A stretch of 64,000 nt of DNA, taken from assembly GCA_002104905.1 (NCBI GenBank), contig MCFE01000007.1, forward strand, positions 186,001 to 250,000, in the 5' to 3' direction. Below the pieces are notes generated by a model that saw nothing but the letters and a program-made list of their open reading frames with translations, did no database searches and was not told the DNA's origin. Origin of the DNA: Basidiobolus meristosporus CBS 931.73. Its lineage: Eukaryota > Basidiobolomycota > Basidiobolomycetes > Basidiobolales > Basidiobolaceae. A program made the translations under genes and the position numbers. The stretch's first letter is position 1. Each line of letters starts with the position of its first letter. Positions 36,229-47,491 of the stretch are shown here, piece by piece.

Positions 36229-37334
36229 CTAGTTGCTACCAGTGCCATTGAATTTGGCCCATAATTTTTCAAACTCATTACGGAATCCACTGATGGCTTC
36301 CGGAGCGTTGGTAATGATGATGTTTTCTTGGTTCTGGTACCGGGCACTAAAGGTGTTCCGAGGTGAGTTTTGGTGCCGGGAGGAAGCTTGTAAATGATGC
36401 TCGCCCTTACCCTTTTGTCCAGTTGTAGGATCCATTGACAACATAGGAATCATCTACGATGGCAAACTTGTTGTGCATATGATATGTACTGGAATTACAG
36501 TTAGAAATTATCCGCCCAGATGCACTCTATCTCTGAACTACCTGCTGTCTGTACGATAAGGAATACCAAAGTCACGGTTGAGTCGAAGTACATCCGAGCC
36601 AAGAGATTTCATTTGGTCATCATCGGTGATAATTCTCACTTTCACTCCGCGCTTATGTGCGTTCGCTAGTACACTAGCCAATGAGTCGTCAGTGATGTTG
36701 AACACACACACATCCAGGGTATTCCGGGCACTCTCCAACGATTTGATGAGATTCTAAAACAAACTGGTTCATTAGGGCACGGAGGGGGGAGGCTCAAAGA
36801 TATATTACAAGTAACCTTGAAACTGTCTTCTGAAGGGAAGAATAAAGGTTTGGCATAAACGCTAGAGTTAGGATGGGCTTCGGCCGCTGGTCTAACCACT
36901 GCTGGAGGTCCACCCTGGCCGGCCACCGCGGCCCAGCTTTGGTTCGTGTTGGGATGAGGTTGTTGATGGGGTTGAGGCTGGGGCTGAGGCTGATAAGAGA
37001 CCTGCGGAGCTTGTTGACCATGGGATGCTTTGGCCAACAAGTTCTCAACAAGGACTTGCATGTAATCAAACACTGCCCGGTCGCGATCGACAGCACAAGC
37101 GTTCTTTGCCGCATTGAACAACATAGGTAGCATGGCTCTGGGATCCTGGTTGTTTGCCATTAGATGGTTCTGAAAGATCTTGCCCATCTCATTACGAGTG
37201 TTAGAGTCCAACGAAGGGGAGGCATTGAAGGTTTTTTCCACGAACTCAGGAACAGAGACCTGCCCGGCTTCCTGCACCGAGATGCTGTTGGAGGGAACCA
37301 AAAAGGGAATCAAACAGTTTAGAAAATCTGCCAT
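36229..37334 (-). CDS. Phospholipase D-like protein, MitoPLD/PLD6 (Zucchini) type
   Basis: Four minus-strand exons (36816-37334, 36542-36753, 36411-36488, 36229-36346) fit in phase and give 308 residues. The C-terminal half is a single-HKD PLD domain: KSLESARNTLDVCVFNITDD, RGVKVRIITDDDQM, then HNKFAIVDD, the catalytic HxKxxxxD, followed by NGSYNWT, and a C-terminal NIIITNAPEAISGFRNEFEKLW as in PLD6. Such proteins act as dimers that cut cardiolipin or single-stranded nucleic acid. The N-terminal 170 residues are a helical region plus a Gln/Pro-rich linker not seen in animal PLD6. The start chosen (aacATGG) has a good context; an upstream in-frame ATG at 37430 lies beyond a likely splice acceptor. 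The donor of the first intron, gttact, is atypical. Confidence 0.85.
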
Positions 37335-37870
37335 GTTAGCTGCCTGTTGGACTCTAGGAAAATGGATGAGAGCGAGTTGTGAGGTGAGGTTAGTTGACCA
37401 AAGAAGCAAATTGGGGTTGGGTTCATTCAAATAGTAACGCAGAGGCTATATTTAGAGACCCAACCAGATCACAGCGGTGAAAAAATCCCGTCGTCTCACA
37501 CTCCGCTTTGAGACATCCAAGAAAATCGATCATTGTTTGTTGTCGATTCAAGCCAATCCTAGGGATGATCAAGTGGCATGAAGGGTGGATTCTATCAATA
37601 CCGAAGTACCCGAATGTAGATTGGTTGAGACACTGTTTGTCTGATATTCCCCTGAATGCAGGGAATAGGCGGGCTCCCTTGCTATCCGCATCGTCCTTGA
37701 AATATATCTCTTCCCATAGTCGCGTCAGATAGCAATCGAAATGGCAACTGGAGGTTTCTAAAGAGCTTTAATACTGATGGAACAATTGAGTGGACTAGGT
37801 TATCTACATGTATTTTGAGTTTGAGCTGGAACGGGGGAGTAGTGGGTCATCAAAATGTATTTTACAAAGT
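37335..37870. other. Spacer between two co-oriented genes
   Basis: No gene is seen. This is the 3' end of the EME1-like gene and the promoter region of the MitoPLD-like gene. Confidence 0.5.
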
Positions 37871-40261
37871 CTAAGTGATGGGATGGTTGGGGTCATGACC
37901 CATGAAAAATTGGTAGATGCGCTTGGACAATGCTGGCCCAAGACGCCGTGCCGCGACACCAGCAGAAGAACGGCCAATCTAAGTGAAGACGTTATTTAGT
38001 TCTATGAGCAAGCAAGTGGCCAGCAGTAAAAAAGACATACCGCCACATCCTGAAGCATCAGTTGTGCTTCATCAGGGTTGGGCATCAATTTGTAAGCGTC
38101 GTACAGGCTCTTCAAGGTGGGATATTCATAGATAATTGACCGAGCTACATTTGGAGTGACCAGGTGGATTTGCTGCAGCATCAGCTCCCAAACCTCTTTT
38201 GCACTAGTCCCGGACTTAACCTGGCCCTCTACACAAAATTTGAGCTGAGTATTCCGTTTTCTACAAAAAGGCAAAGGTCAGAGAGAAGGGGCCAGGAAGG
38301 GTGTCTTTGAACAAATATTACTTGTAAGGAATGGTGGAGATATCCTTAATAAGAACGGCGATCATAGTATTCGTCTCTTCAATCGACTTCGTATGGACCA
38401 ACAAGCATTTCCCCACCATTTGCAGCCAGACCAGCTGTTGTTCTACTTGCTCGATGTCCGGTCCCGTACTGACATCTCCTTTCTTTGGTTTGCCTTTTCT
38501 CCTAGTGACCTTGGGCATGGGCTCCTCATCTTCATCAGTGGTTTGGGTGAGAACTTGGTTAACAAAATTCCGGGATTCCACTCGTTTTCTCTTCTTAATA
38601 AATGTGCTCAGCCCCTCAATAATCACGGCAATCCGTTTTCCGGGATGTACTTTGTAGATATCATGAATGAAGCTGTACAGTTCCTGCTTTCCGACTTTCT
38701 CTATGAAGTTTTCCCAGGTGAGAACGACAAGAATTGTCTTTTCCTCTTGAACTCTGGGCACGATGGGGATCCACATATCTTTGGCTTGATCAAACTCGGC
38801 CTGGATTCGCCGCTCGAGTTCGATGGAGTTGGGGATTTGACACGCTTTGGGGTTGACTTCAACCAGAATTTCCTCTAGGGCCACTGTAATGCCTGCTCGT
38901 TCTGTATTGCTCATAAGTGCTTCATCAATGTTGACGATCATCTCCTTGCAGCAATCCAGCTTATCGAGGCGAAGGTTGTTTACCTCCCGTAACTGACGTT
39001 CTTTGGCTTTCTCACGTTCTTTTTCTTCCTGTAAATGGTATGAAGTGCCTATTAGCGTTGTTCTGGTGTCACGTGCTGAGCAAACGAAGCCACTACCTTT
39101 TGCTGTTGCTTTTCGAGTTTTTTTGCTTCTCGTTCGAGCTTCTTTTGTTGTCTCTCATACTCCTGATGCAAAGCAACCAGTGTAGGGTAAATATGATGCC
39201 CGTTGGCCTTAGAAAAGAGTCACTTACCTTATCGGATCGCCCTACACTCTTGAGTGTACTCTCCGACTTCTTCCTTCTAGCCAACTCTCTCCTCACCCTC
39301 TCAAACTCGATCTCTTGTAGCGAGGTGTCTAATTTACGGGCCTCTCGCTCAAAGAAGGAAATTGGCTTATTCGAGGCGGCATAACGATCAGGATGCCGAG
39401 AATTCTCGTTGACTCTGGGTCTATTCTCGTCATTCACCAGCCTAAGACGTACGCAATCTGGAGATGTTCTTGAGGGTTTAGATACGCTATGCGATACGAG
39501 TTTCTGAAGGGTAAGCGATTCCAATTCTGTATCATCCAGCGGGTCGCTCGATGTAACAATTATGGTATCGTGTTTCGTTGGGGTTACGTGAAGCGAGTAA
39601 GAATCACTCGTTAGATCAAAGCTAATTTGGCCTTCAAATTCTGGAGAGTCTCTTGGGTGCAAGGATTGTCCAGGGCTGATATCGACAGTTTCATCGAAGC
39701 TGTTTTCCATAGTTAAATCAAAGTTAGCCTCTATTTCAGTAAGCTCGGAACTACGCTCGACGTAAGAAACCCGAGAGGGAGATTTTATAGGTGAGGTGAG
39801 AGGAGCCCACTTCAAGGGTGAGGTATCAAGATGAGTCTAAATCGAACAAATATTTGCTAAGGCACAGTCGCTAATGCCACAAATCTGAATCAAAGGTCTA
39901 CCTGATCCATATCTTCACTTTTCTTATAGCTTCCGGCCAGTCTACATATGCGGAACCCAGTAATTTTAGTCATAGAAGGAAATTAAATCAACACATGCTT
40001 CTACCTTCTAGACCAGGACGAGCCTAACACTTGCTTCTCTAATTCTTCCAAGTCATCCTCGTCGTCAGAGATCAGAAACAAAGGTACAGGACTAATTTGG
40101 TTGAGCTCCGCATCTGCTCGAACTCTCTTGACTGTCTCCGGAATAGTCCAGTCGTCATCTGCGTAAGCGACTGTATGGGTATGTGAGGTCTGTGGGGAAT
40201 CCAAAACTATGACCGCAGGTTCAGTTGTGCTGAGTGTAGGTTGATCGTCCGTAAAACCCAT
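37871..40261 (-). CDS. EME1/Mms4-like subunit of the MUS81 structure-specific endonuclease
   Basis: Seven exons: 40005-40261, 39902-39941, 39228-39836, 39097-39162, 38322-39028, 38041-38260 and 37871-37978. All phases agree and give 668 residues. The N-terminal third is disordered and acidic, with two SUMO-interaction-like motifs (AVIVLDSP and VPLFLISDDEDD). A basic coiled coil (EYERQQKKLEREAKKLEKQ onward) precedes the ERCC4-type nuclease fold, which shows IVNIDEALM, KTILVVLTWENF and RIAVIIEGL. The end is a helix-hairpin-helix region, including RRLGPALSKRIYQFF, a signature of EME1/Mms4. As expected for the non-catalytic partner, I do not see the GDxnERKxxxD motif of MUS81. It cuts branched DNA (replication forks, Holliday junctions) in the nucleus. 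Confidence 0.9.
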
Positions 40262-41069
40262 GACTAAACGGGGTTTGGCGAAAGGAGATTTCAGGGAGGG
40301 GACGAGAAGCTTGGTGCTCCAACCCTATAGTCTAGCTTGATTTTTTAGCGGACTGTTTGTTTTGATTTTCCCCCGTTTTGATCCTATTCATTCACATCAC
40401 TTAAATTAAACAAGATCGATCTTTTCGAGGTAGTAACTTTAGTCAACTCAACAGATGGCTTTTACGCATCTTATGGGTGTCAATGAGAGTTACAGATCAA
40501 TGATTGATTCCCCATTGCACTGGGAGATCACCTGGTTGAGCTGGCCTAGCCATCTGATCGGAGAGGGGCTCCTCGGAATTGGATATCTGAAACCATATCA
40601 CCTGGATGGTATGATCACTTGAACTGTGTTTATTTTCTGCACCTCCGATTGGTATTCGCTATGGGCTCTATCAACTATTGAGGCAAACCGCATTGGGCGA
40701 GTTCAAGGTGAATCACTTGTCTGACACATGACAAGTTACAAAGTCATATTGCTAATGAACACCATGGAGGGTCAACTCAGGCTGGCCACAGAGCCGATGG
40801 CCATTTCATAGATAGTACTGCATGACTGACATACCAACGACGGTAACAAAATACATAGTGTTTACCACTTCATTATGTACGGCAAGCCATACACAAGCTC
40901 ATCCGAGGGTCAGAGCTATCTGCGCAGAGAACGTTTACTCTCAATAAATGGATAGGAGAAATGGCCGAGGAGCCCATAGGCAGAGGATACACTATTGAAA
41001 AGAGCTGGCGTGTTGCTCCGCAAGATGATAGAGTAAAGAGTCTACTCACTCTCGTCTCAGTGGCTTTGC
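40262..41069. other. Spacer between two co-oriented genes
   Basis: No gene is seen; presumed promoter of the EME1-like gene and 3' end of the TMEM41-like gene. Confidence 0.5.
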
Positions 41070-42149
41070 TCAAACTACCTTCGAGAGTTCTTTATTCTTC
41101 TTGTCGGAGAAGTATTTTTTATGGAGAACAGGGGATATGGCCAACAGTGATGTTACGACAATGGTGGCAATGGTGGTAAAGTTAAAGAAAGTGAGTTTCG
41201 CTCCCGCCGATAATTGGTGCAAGGCCAACCCCGCCTGCACATGCAGATACGACAATGGACCAACGCCTATGCAAAACGCATGTTAGCTCCTTGTTGTGGT
41301 GTGCTGCTACGCAATCTCCAATCACTTACCCAAAGATGTTCCGAAAAAGAATGGCCAAACCGGAACATCCAAATGTGGCGATGCTATGTTAATAAACCAG
41401 TTTGGGCAGATCGGTGCAATACGTAGAAACATGATAAAGTTAAACAGATGGTCACGTTCATCGTAAACCTATGCCACTTGTTAGTAGAAAGCAGTAGATA
41501 GCTAGAATGTGACTTGATATACACCTTGCCTCGCCAATGTTCTAACTTGCTACTAAAGTATGTTCTTATAATATCCCTACCAAGGTAGCGTGACAACAAG
41601 TAGCAAAAGGTCGCTCCGATTCCTGAGCACTATAGGCGATTTCTTTGTTAGACAAACAGGAACTCCACTGTTTACGACAGTAGAAAATGTGTACCAAACA
41701 GACGAGAAATAAAGCCAACCACGGAGAGAAAATGGCACCGGAGAGAACGCTCAACCACATGCTTCCCGGAACAGCAAAGGCTTGTAAACTACAGAAACGG
41801 TCAATCGACCAGGGGGTCTAGGTATTGAGGAGGAATCATACGTACTATATGTATAGAACCCCATACGCAATCATCACTTGTTCCTCATGTTTTTTCATAA
41901 TTGCAGTTAGCTCTACGGCCAGCTCACGCAAATCTGAAACATCTCTTGGCATTCTCAGGGAATGCTGAAGGCTACAAGCACAAGAAGGTAAGCAGTGTGG
42001 TTTGTCCCACAGTCAGGGAGAGTCCGTTACCCTTGGTTTAAGACACAAGTTTTTAACACAGAATAGACCACCCCGCTGGAAACCAGAAAAGCGGCAGCCA
42101 ACAGAAATAATGCTTTTATGTTGTGCTGAATCGAAGATTTCGTTGCCAT
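41070..42149 (-). CDS. TMEM41-like VTT (SNARE-associated) domain membrane protein
   Basis: Six exons (42031-42149, 41846-41971, 41695-41788, 41525-41629, 41330-41468, 41070-41266) sum to 780 nt, 259 residues, with every phase matching. Hallmarks of the VTT family are present: LRMPRDVSDLRELA, YLQAFAVPGSMWLSVLSGAIF, CSGIGATFCYLLSRYLGR, FNFIMFLRIAPICPNWFINI and LSYLHVQAGLALHQL. A first hydrophobic helix lies at residues 12-32 and several more follow. Proteins of this group (TMEM41B, VMP1) are ER phospholipid scramblases needed for autophagy and lipid mobilisation. Membership is clear from sequence; the activity is from established knowledge of the family. The C-terminus is short and basic (HKKYFSDKKNKE). 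Confidence 0.92.
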
Positions 42150-43199
42150 CGTGTGTTTCGTATATATACTTTGTACGGACTCCGCTGAGTAATATAGTAT
42201 CTAGAGGTAGCAGAGGGAGGGGTGGTAGTGGCTTAGTGAAAAAGAGCGTTGCTTGCTCGAGCAGTAAAAATACCCGGATAAGAAGGAATTTCTTTTTATT
42301 TATCCCCCCTTCCCCTACATCTCTAATGTATTTACTCCTAATTGCTCCAATGCTATTCGAATATTTACACAAATCAGCGCTAATTCATCCACAGGCTACG
42401 ATCCGGACTCAACTAATCGAGCCCTTTGTTTCCTTGAGTGCACTGATGTTGTTGCTACACTTGGCATCACCAAGGCCCGCCGAAGTTCCCCAGACACAGT
42501 TCTCTAGAGATGGATGGATGCCGTTTAGGTATTAGTGCGACACAGCCAGCATACAGACAAGGATCATATGGATTCCATAATCATCAAGATGATCAGTCGA
42601 CGGCATGCTCCATCCGCGGTTGATTCAATTACCAAACCAGTGATGCCAACCCCCTGCGAAATAATTTGGAGCATCTGGACCAAGTGGTTCGAACCATCTA
42701 GAAATGGCGATGCTGCTCAATGGCATCATGTGATGGTCAGGGTGTTTGAAAATGAGGGGCTGAGTACTCAGACAGCATTAGACAAAAATCCAGAGTTGAT
42801 GCATTAACCACAAGAGGAAATCGTCATCTTGATGGACCACGTAAACTGCCACTATGTGATAGAATCAGCTAATTAACCTCCCAGGAATTACGCATTTTAT
42901 GATGCACGTGAGAACTGCGCTACGTAATTCCCAGCCATTGTTTACCGTGAAAAGAAGGTATCGACATTTAACTACTGGGATAGATGGGTGTGAGACGGAA
43001 TTGGAACTACCGCAGAATACGTCAACTGAATTGGTGACATGTCGGTCGTAAGCCCATGGAGTTCCTCAGCAGGTTTCATTATGAGTTTTGGGAAGTATAA
43101 AGAGGCAGATTCTCCCTTGACGCTAGGAAAAACATTAACAATACTACTACACAACAAGTTCTGTATCTACACCCCATCCCACCTCCTTTCCAAGCTAAC
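42150..43199. other. Divergent intergenic region
   Basis: Promoter space for the TMEM41-like and Stf2-like genes. No gene is seen. Confidence 0.5.
43096..43103 (+). promoter_or_regulatory. TATA box of the Stf2-like gene
   Basis: The sequence tataaaga lies 96 bp before the ATG. Confidence 0.5.
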
Positions 43200-43415
43200 A
43201 TGACCCCACCTGAAAAAAAGAACACTGAACAGAACAACAACCACGATCGCCACCTGTCCCGCAACGGTGCTCCAGTCGACCCAAAGTCCCTGAAAAAGCA
43301 AGGTGCCGGCCGTGGAAACTGGGGAACATACGAAGATGAGATTGAAGATGCATTGCACGATGCACCCTCCGGCCAGAAGAACCCCAGCAAAATCAATGTT
43401 GTTCGCAAAGATTAG
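43200..43415 (+). CDS. Stf2/Tma10-like small hydrophilin
   Basis: 71 residues, very polar. The core RNGAPVDPKSLKKQGAGRGN, followed directly by WG and an acidic EDEIED, matches the conserved part of yeast Stf2 and Tma10 (there KKQGSGKGNWG and DEIDD). Stf2 was first described as a stabiliser of the mitochondrial ATP synthase-inhibitor complex and is now seen as a desiccation-tolerance hydrophilin; Tma10 associates with ribosomes. Which role applies here is unknown. The ATG context (gctaacATGA) and an upstream TATA box are consistent with strong or stress-linked expression. Confidence 0.8.
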   Translation: MTPPEKKNTEQNNNHDRHLSRNGAPVDPKSLKKQGAGRGNWGTYEDEIEDALHDAPSGQKNPSKINVVRKD

Positions 43416-44637
43416 CTAGTAGCCGATGGCAATTGCTCCGCGCACCTCAGACTAATGTAAAAACAACCTTATTCCTTCCTATTACTTATGTACATTGAGG
43501 AAATCTTCGAATAAACTGTTATAGCTATACTACATTAATCGATGCCATCCCATACACGAATGGGTTAATAATAATGGTTGCTTAGAAATGCTACCTGTGT
43601 CGAGCCTGTGGATATATGTTGAATATTCTACTTAACCAGGGATTAGTCAAGTCCAATCCCAAGGTTAAAATATCTAATCGAGAAGCTAATCACCCTGGAG
43701 CGTCATAGCACATACACAGTAAGGTCAAGATGGCTCAATTATTGACCCTTAGAATCTCACTAGTTCACAAAGAACCTTGCATTCCAAACAATTCTACCCC
43801 ACCTCTAATTAGTAGCAGGTATTAAAAATAGCTCCAACTACGACCTGCCAATGAGTACATACACCTTCTGAAATGAGTGATGACGGATGCAATCTATCCC
43901 AGATTATTACGAGCAGTTCATATCGTCAGGTGATACAATGTGGGCAGCCTTGCATCGCAATACATGCAATCGCATAAACTACGATAGTGTATATTGCAGT
44001 CAAACTCGACACAAAATCAACCAACATCGTACGAAATAAATGCAGAATAATATTGGCATCAATCAATATCGGATCGGGGGAGTAATTGGCTGTGTATGAA
44101 TTCAATGAAGGCCTACAAGAAACCAAGAAAAACCGGTTTTGGATACCCACTTTGGCCACCAATGAGCAATGTCTAGAAAACCCCCGCGATCGGTTAGCTC
44201 GATGCAAATAGTGCCAATTGTGTGTTACATTGACAGGACTCGCTCGCCTAGCATGAGCGAATATAATCTAGTCGCTTAGATTCGTGTCACAAGGAGTTAC
44301 GCTAGAATTCAAGCAAAGTAGGTATTCACAAGAGCTAATTTACTCATTTAGATGAAACTTGCTCTCAGAATGTTAAAGGTGAGTTCAGTTTGCCATATTA
44401 CGAACAAGAACCTGGGCTGTTGAGCTGCAGTACAATCTGGATGAGTTGCTGAATGATAAGCTTCTGTTGATTCAAGTGTAACCTACTTTGGCACCGTGGA
44501 CACACAGTAAGCAAGTGAGGATTGACATAAAAAGGGTGATCCATCTTCATAGTGAACCAGTTCCTACTGCTCATTCATCTTCTCCATTTCATTTCTCGAA
44601 GAGATTTCCAACCAACTTCAGTCCCAACATTTGGAAA
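43416..44637. other. Intergenic upstream of the LPMO-like cluster
   Basis: No supported gene is seen. A TATA-like cataaaaag at 44525-44533 may serve the first LPMO-like gene. Confidence 0.45.
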
Positions 44638-45427
44638 ATGATCAGTATCAAATTAATCAGCACTGCTCTTGCTGCTCTCTTAGTGTTCGTCACATTGGCC
44701 GAGGCTCATTCTTGGGTAGACTGCATGGATTGGAGATTCAAGAATCCCTCGAAGAAGAGCTTCGACGATAATGCCGGTGACTGCTATGGCTTCGCCCGTC
44801 GTTTCCCAGTGAAACAGAAGGGCGGAAAATACATTGGTCAATATGCCTTTGGTTCCCTTGACTCTACTGGCGCAAGTCGCCACTACAAACAAAACGAGAA
44901 GAGCCCTGGTATGTACAATACCACACAACTTCAAATCATTTATGCTATAGAGCCTAATCATCATCGTTCAATCTGTAGATACATGGCCTGCTTGTTCAAC
45001 TGGCAAACGTCTCGGTGGTGATGAGGAGGTTGGTACCGATGAAACCAAAGCCAACCCAGTGACCAAAGCCTATGGAGGCAAGTGGGGACCAATTACTGTT
45101 GCCAAAGCTGGCCAACAGCTCTGTGTCCGCTGGCCCGCAAAGAACCATAAGAACGAGCCAAACAATATTGTCTACATTAACATGCCCCCTTCCCCAACCT
45201 CCAAGGACCCTACCCAAAAGGAATTGAACAAGTGGAACATTGCTAAGCTCCAATACGGCAACTGCTTCTCCGGCGGCTCCGACAAGGCTCGTTGCGGTGG
45301 TTGCTTCACCATCCCCAAGGATCGCAAGCCTGGAGACTACCTCATCCAATGGAGATGGATGCTCAAGGGTGATGATGGCAAGGCAGAATGGTACACATCC
45401 TGTTCTGACGTCCAAGTCACCAAATAA
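44638..45427 (+). CDS. LPMO-like secreted protein, copy A (no C-terminal tail)
   Basis: Two exons, 44638-44908 and 44979-45427, join in phase 1 within a Gly codon and give 239 residues. A 23-residue signal peptide ends in AEA so that the mature chain begins with His (HSWVDCMDWRF), the position of the first copper ligand in lytic polysaccharide monooxygenases (LPMOs). Further conserved features across the copies are SRHYKQ, QQLCVRWPAKNH, NIVYINM, GNCFSGGSDKARCGGCFTIP and GDYLIQWRWMLKG before YTSCSDV. The ending (Tyr, QWxW, CSDV) resembles the LPMO core of AA9/AA10/AA15 families, though the overall sequence is unlike any one that I can name. Likely an extracellular oxidase or chitin/glucan-binding protein. 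This copy stops right after the core. Confidence 0.85.
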
Positions 45428-46330
45428 GCATTATCTTGCAGTAGTTCATGAGACATGGCATTAATAAGTAGTCATCTATCTAATTAGTCTAATAGTACGT
45501 AATACGGTTTTGAACGAACAGGTGTCGCATCTATATTTCCTTGCATAATACATTTGGCTGTCCCCCTCCTAGCCGTAATCAAATAAATGCCTGGTTTAAT
45601 TTAGCCTCTTGAATTTGCATCGTCCATCTGGTTTGTGCTATTTGAGGATGAATGCTATTTCCGACAAGTATCCACTAAACATAGCTGGAAATCCAAGTCA
45701 CGGAAATAGGATCATATCCTAACCTACCTGAGACACGTCAGGGATCTGCGGTATGGCTATTTATACAAATTTGACCGTTAATCAGCCAACCTTCATCCTT
45801 GGGTGCACAATTATGATACATGGGTGTGCCAAGTCGAAGGTCCTGCGACGGACTATTATCTAGGAAGACAAACACACACGTTCTTCAGGGAGCATCAATA
45901 CCCAATTGTAGTGGAGGCACACTTATTGTGATGGTGAGATATGATATTTACGCAAGTAGCTTGCTTTCGAACAGAGCTCCACAGGTCTTAAATAGCGAAT
46001 ATCATGGGATTAATACTGATATATTGAAAAATCAACCTCACGTTTTGGTAATAAGTTTTTATTCTTGCAATGGAGTGCGAAGCAATCATAGAGAGTACGA
46101 GACGTGGCATATAAGATCGTCAGGTTATCATTTATTGCTTTGCAGGTGTTAGAAAATATATACTGTCAATGGGCCATGCCATATTCTCTTGGGATACAGC
46201 CCATCGAGTATCAAATAAACCAAGTTATATAAGAGAATGTTGAATTTGAAGATACAATCGAGTCTTTTTTTGGGTAAATTGATTGGGGCAACACTTGGGA
46301 ATCCTTCATCTTTGTCCGTAGATGGCCAAG
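45428..46330. other. Convergent intergenic region within the LPMO-like cluster
   Basis: No gene is seen. Confidence 0.5.
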
Positions 46331-47491
46331 TTATCTTCTGAACAACTTGATGTTGCGACGAAGGTTATAGACGGATTCCTGATTGTAGGAGCGTTTGAAT
46401 CTCCTGTCATCCTCATCGTCATTGCCGTTCTTGCCTTGTCGATTTCCTCTACCACTGTTGTGGCGATTTCTCCCACCATTGCGATGGCCCTTACCATCAT
46501 TCCCATTGTCATTCTCGTCATCATTGGACTGTGTTGGCTTGGCCGGGCGCGATTTGGTGGTGGTAGGGGCTTCATTATTGTCCCCATCTGTATTGGTGCT
46601 CGTAGGTTGTTTGCTATTTCCCTTGTTACCCGAGGGTGTGGGTGTAGGTGTAGATGAGGAGGTTGCCCTACCTGGGGCATTCCCACCATTGCCATTGGTG
46701 ATACGGACATCCGAGCAGGATGTGTACCATTCTGGAACATTGTCGGAGCCATTCAGCTTCCATCTCCACTGGATCAGGTAGTCACCAGGACCTCGATTCT
46801 CTGGAATGGTGAAACAACCACCACAGCGAGCCTTGTCAGAGCCACCAGAGAAGCAGTTGCCATAATCCAGCTTGGCAATAGTCCACTGGTTGAGCTGGCG
46901 CTGAGTGGGATCCTGGCCCATTGGGGTTGGGGGCATATTTATATACACTATGTTGTTTGGCTCATCTTTGTGGTTCTTGGCTGGCCAGCGTACACACAAT
47001 TGTTGACCAGCCTTAGCTACAGTCATTGGGCCCCACTTTCCTTGGCCATACGCTCCGTCCACAGGGCTAGCCTTAGTCTCGTCGGACCCAACCTCTTCAC
47101 CTTCGCCGCCTTTGATGGCCTTTCCAGTAGAGCAAGCAGGCCAGTCATCTATAGCGGGAAATGAATGGAATATTAGTCGTTGTTTCTTACTACTTTGTCA
47201 TATAATAGCAATAAAATTACCTGGATGTTTTTCGGATTGCTTGTAGTGACGGTTTGGGCTGGTACTGTCCAGAGTACCGAATGCATATCTGGGAGATATT
47301 TGGTTTCCATCATACTTGACGGGGAATCGACGTGCATACCCTGCGCAAGTTCCTTCAGCGTCATCAAAGCTCTGCTTGCTTCCTTTAAACCTCCAGTCCA
47401 TGCAATCGACCCAGGAATGGGCTTCAATCAATGCGGGTAGCATCATGACGGTGCTAGCAATTGAGGCGACGATGAGTTTAGCGTTGACCAT
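46331..47491 (-). CDS. LPMO-like secreted protein, copy B (long polar tail)
   Basis: Two exons, 47221-47491 and 46331-47148, give 362 residues; the intron lies at the same place and phase as in copy A. A 24-residue signal peptide ends in IEA, again giving an N-terminal His (HSWVDCMDWRF). The core is as in copy A, ending at YTSCSDVRIT. After the core comes a Thr/Pro/Ser linker and a long Asn/Asp/Gly/Arg-rich tail of about 120 residues with a basic end (LRRNIKLFRR). Such tails often bind polymers electrostatically or are disordered spacers. A 253-bp stretch of exon 2 reads as identical to the truncated copy D on the opposite strand. Confidence 0.85.
46666..46918 (-). repeat. Inverted 253-bp tract, member 1 (in LPMO-like copy B)
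   Basis: By eye this matches 49071-49323 on the other strand without mismatch over 253 bp, while the bases just outside both ends differ but are still alignable. It corresponds to the coding core of exon 2. Confidence 0.85.

Noticed and set aside
38331-38878. Plus-strand frames of 108 and 161 codons over the EME1-like gene
   Set aside because: Antisense of conserved ERCC4-domain coding sequence; no motif of their own.
42161-42168. TATA-like tatatata before the TMEM41-like gene
   Set aside because: It lies only about 12 bp from the start codon, too close to direct initiation upstream of that ATG.
44996-45415. Minus-strand 139-codon frame opposite LPMO-like copy A
   Set aside because: Antisense shadow. 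Similar antisense frames occur opposite copies B and C because the coding core is conserved.
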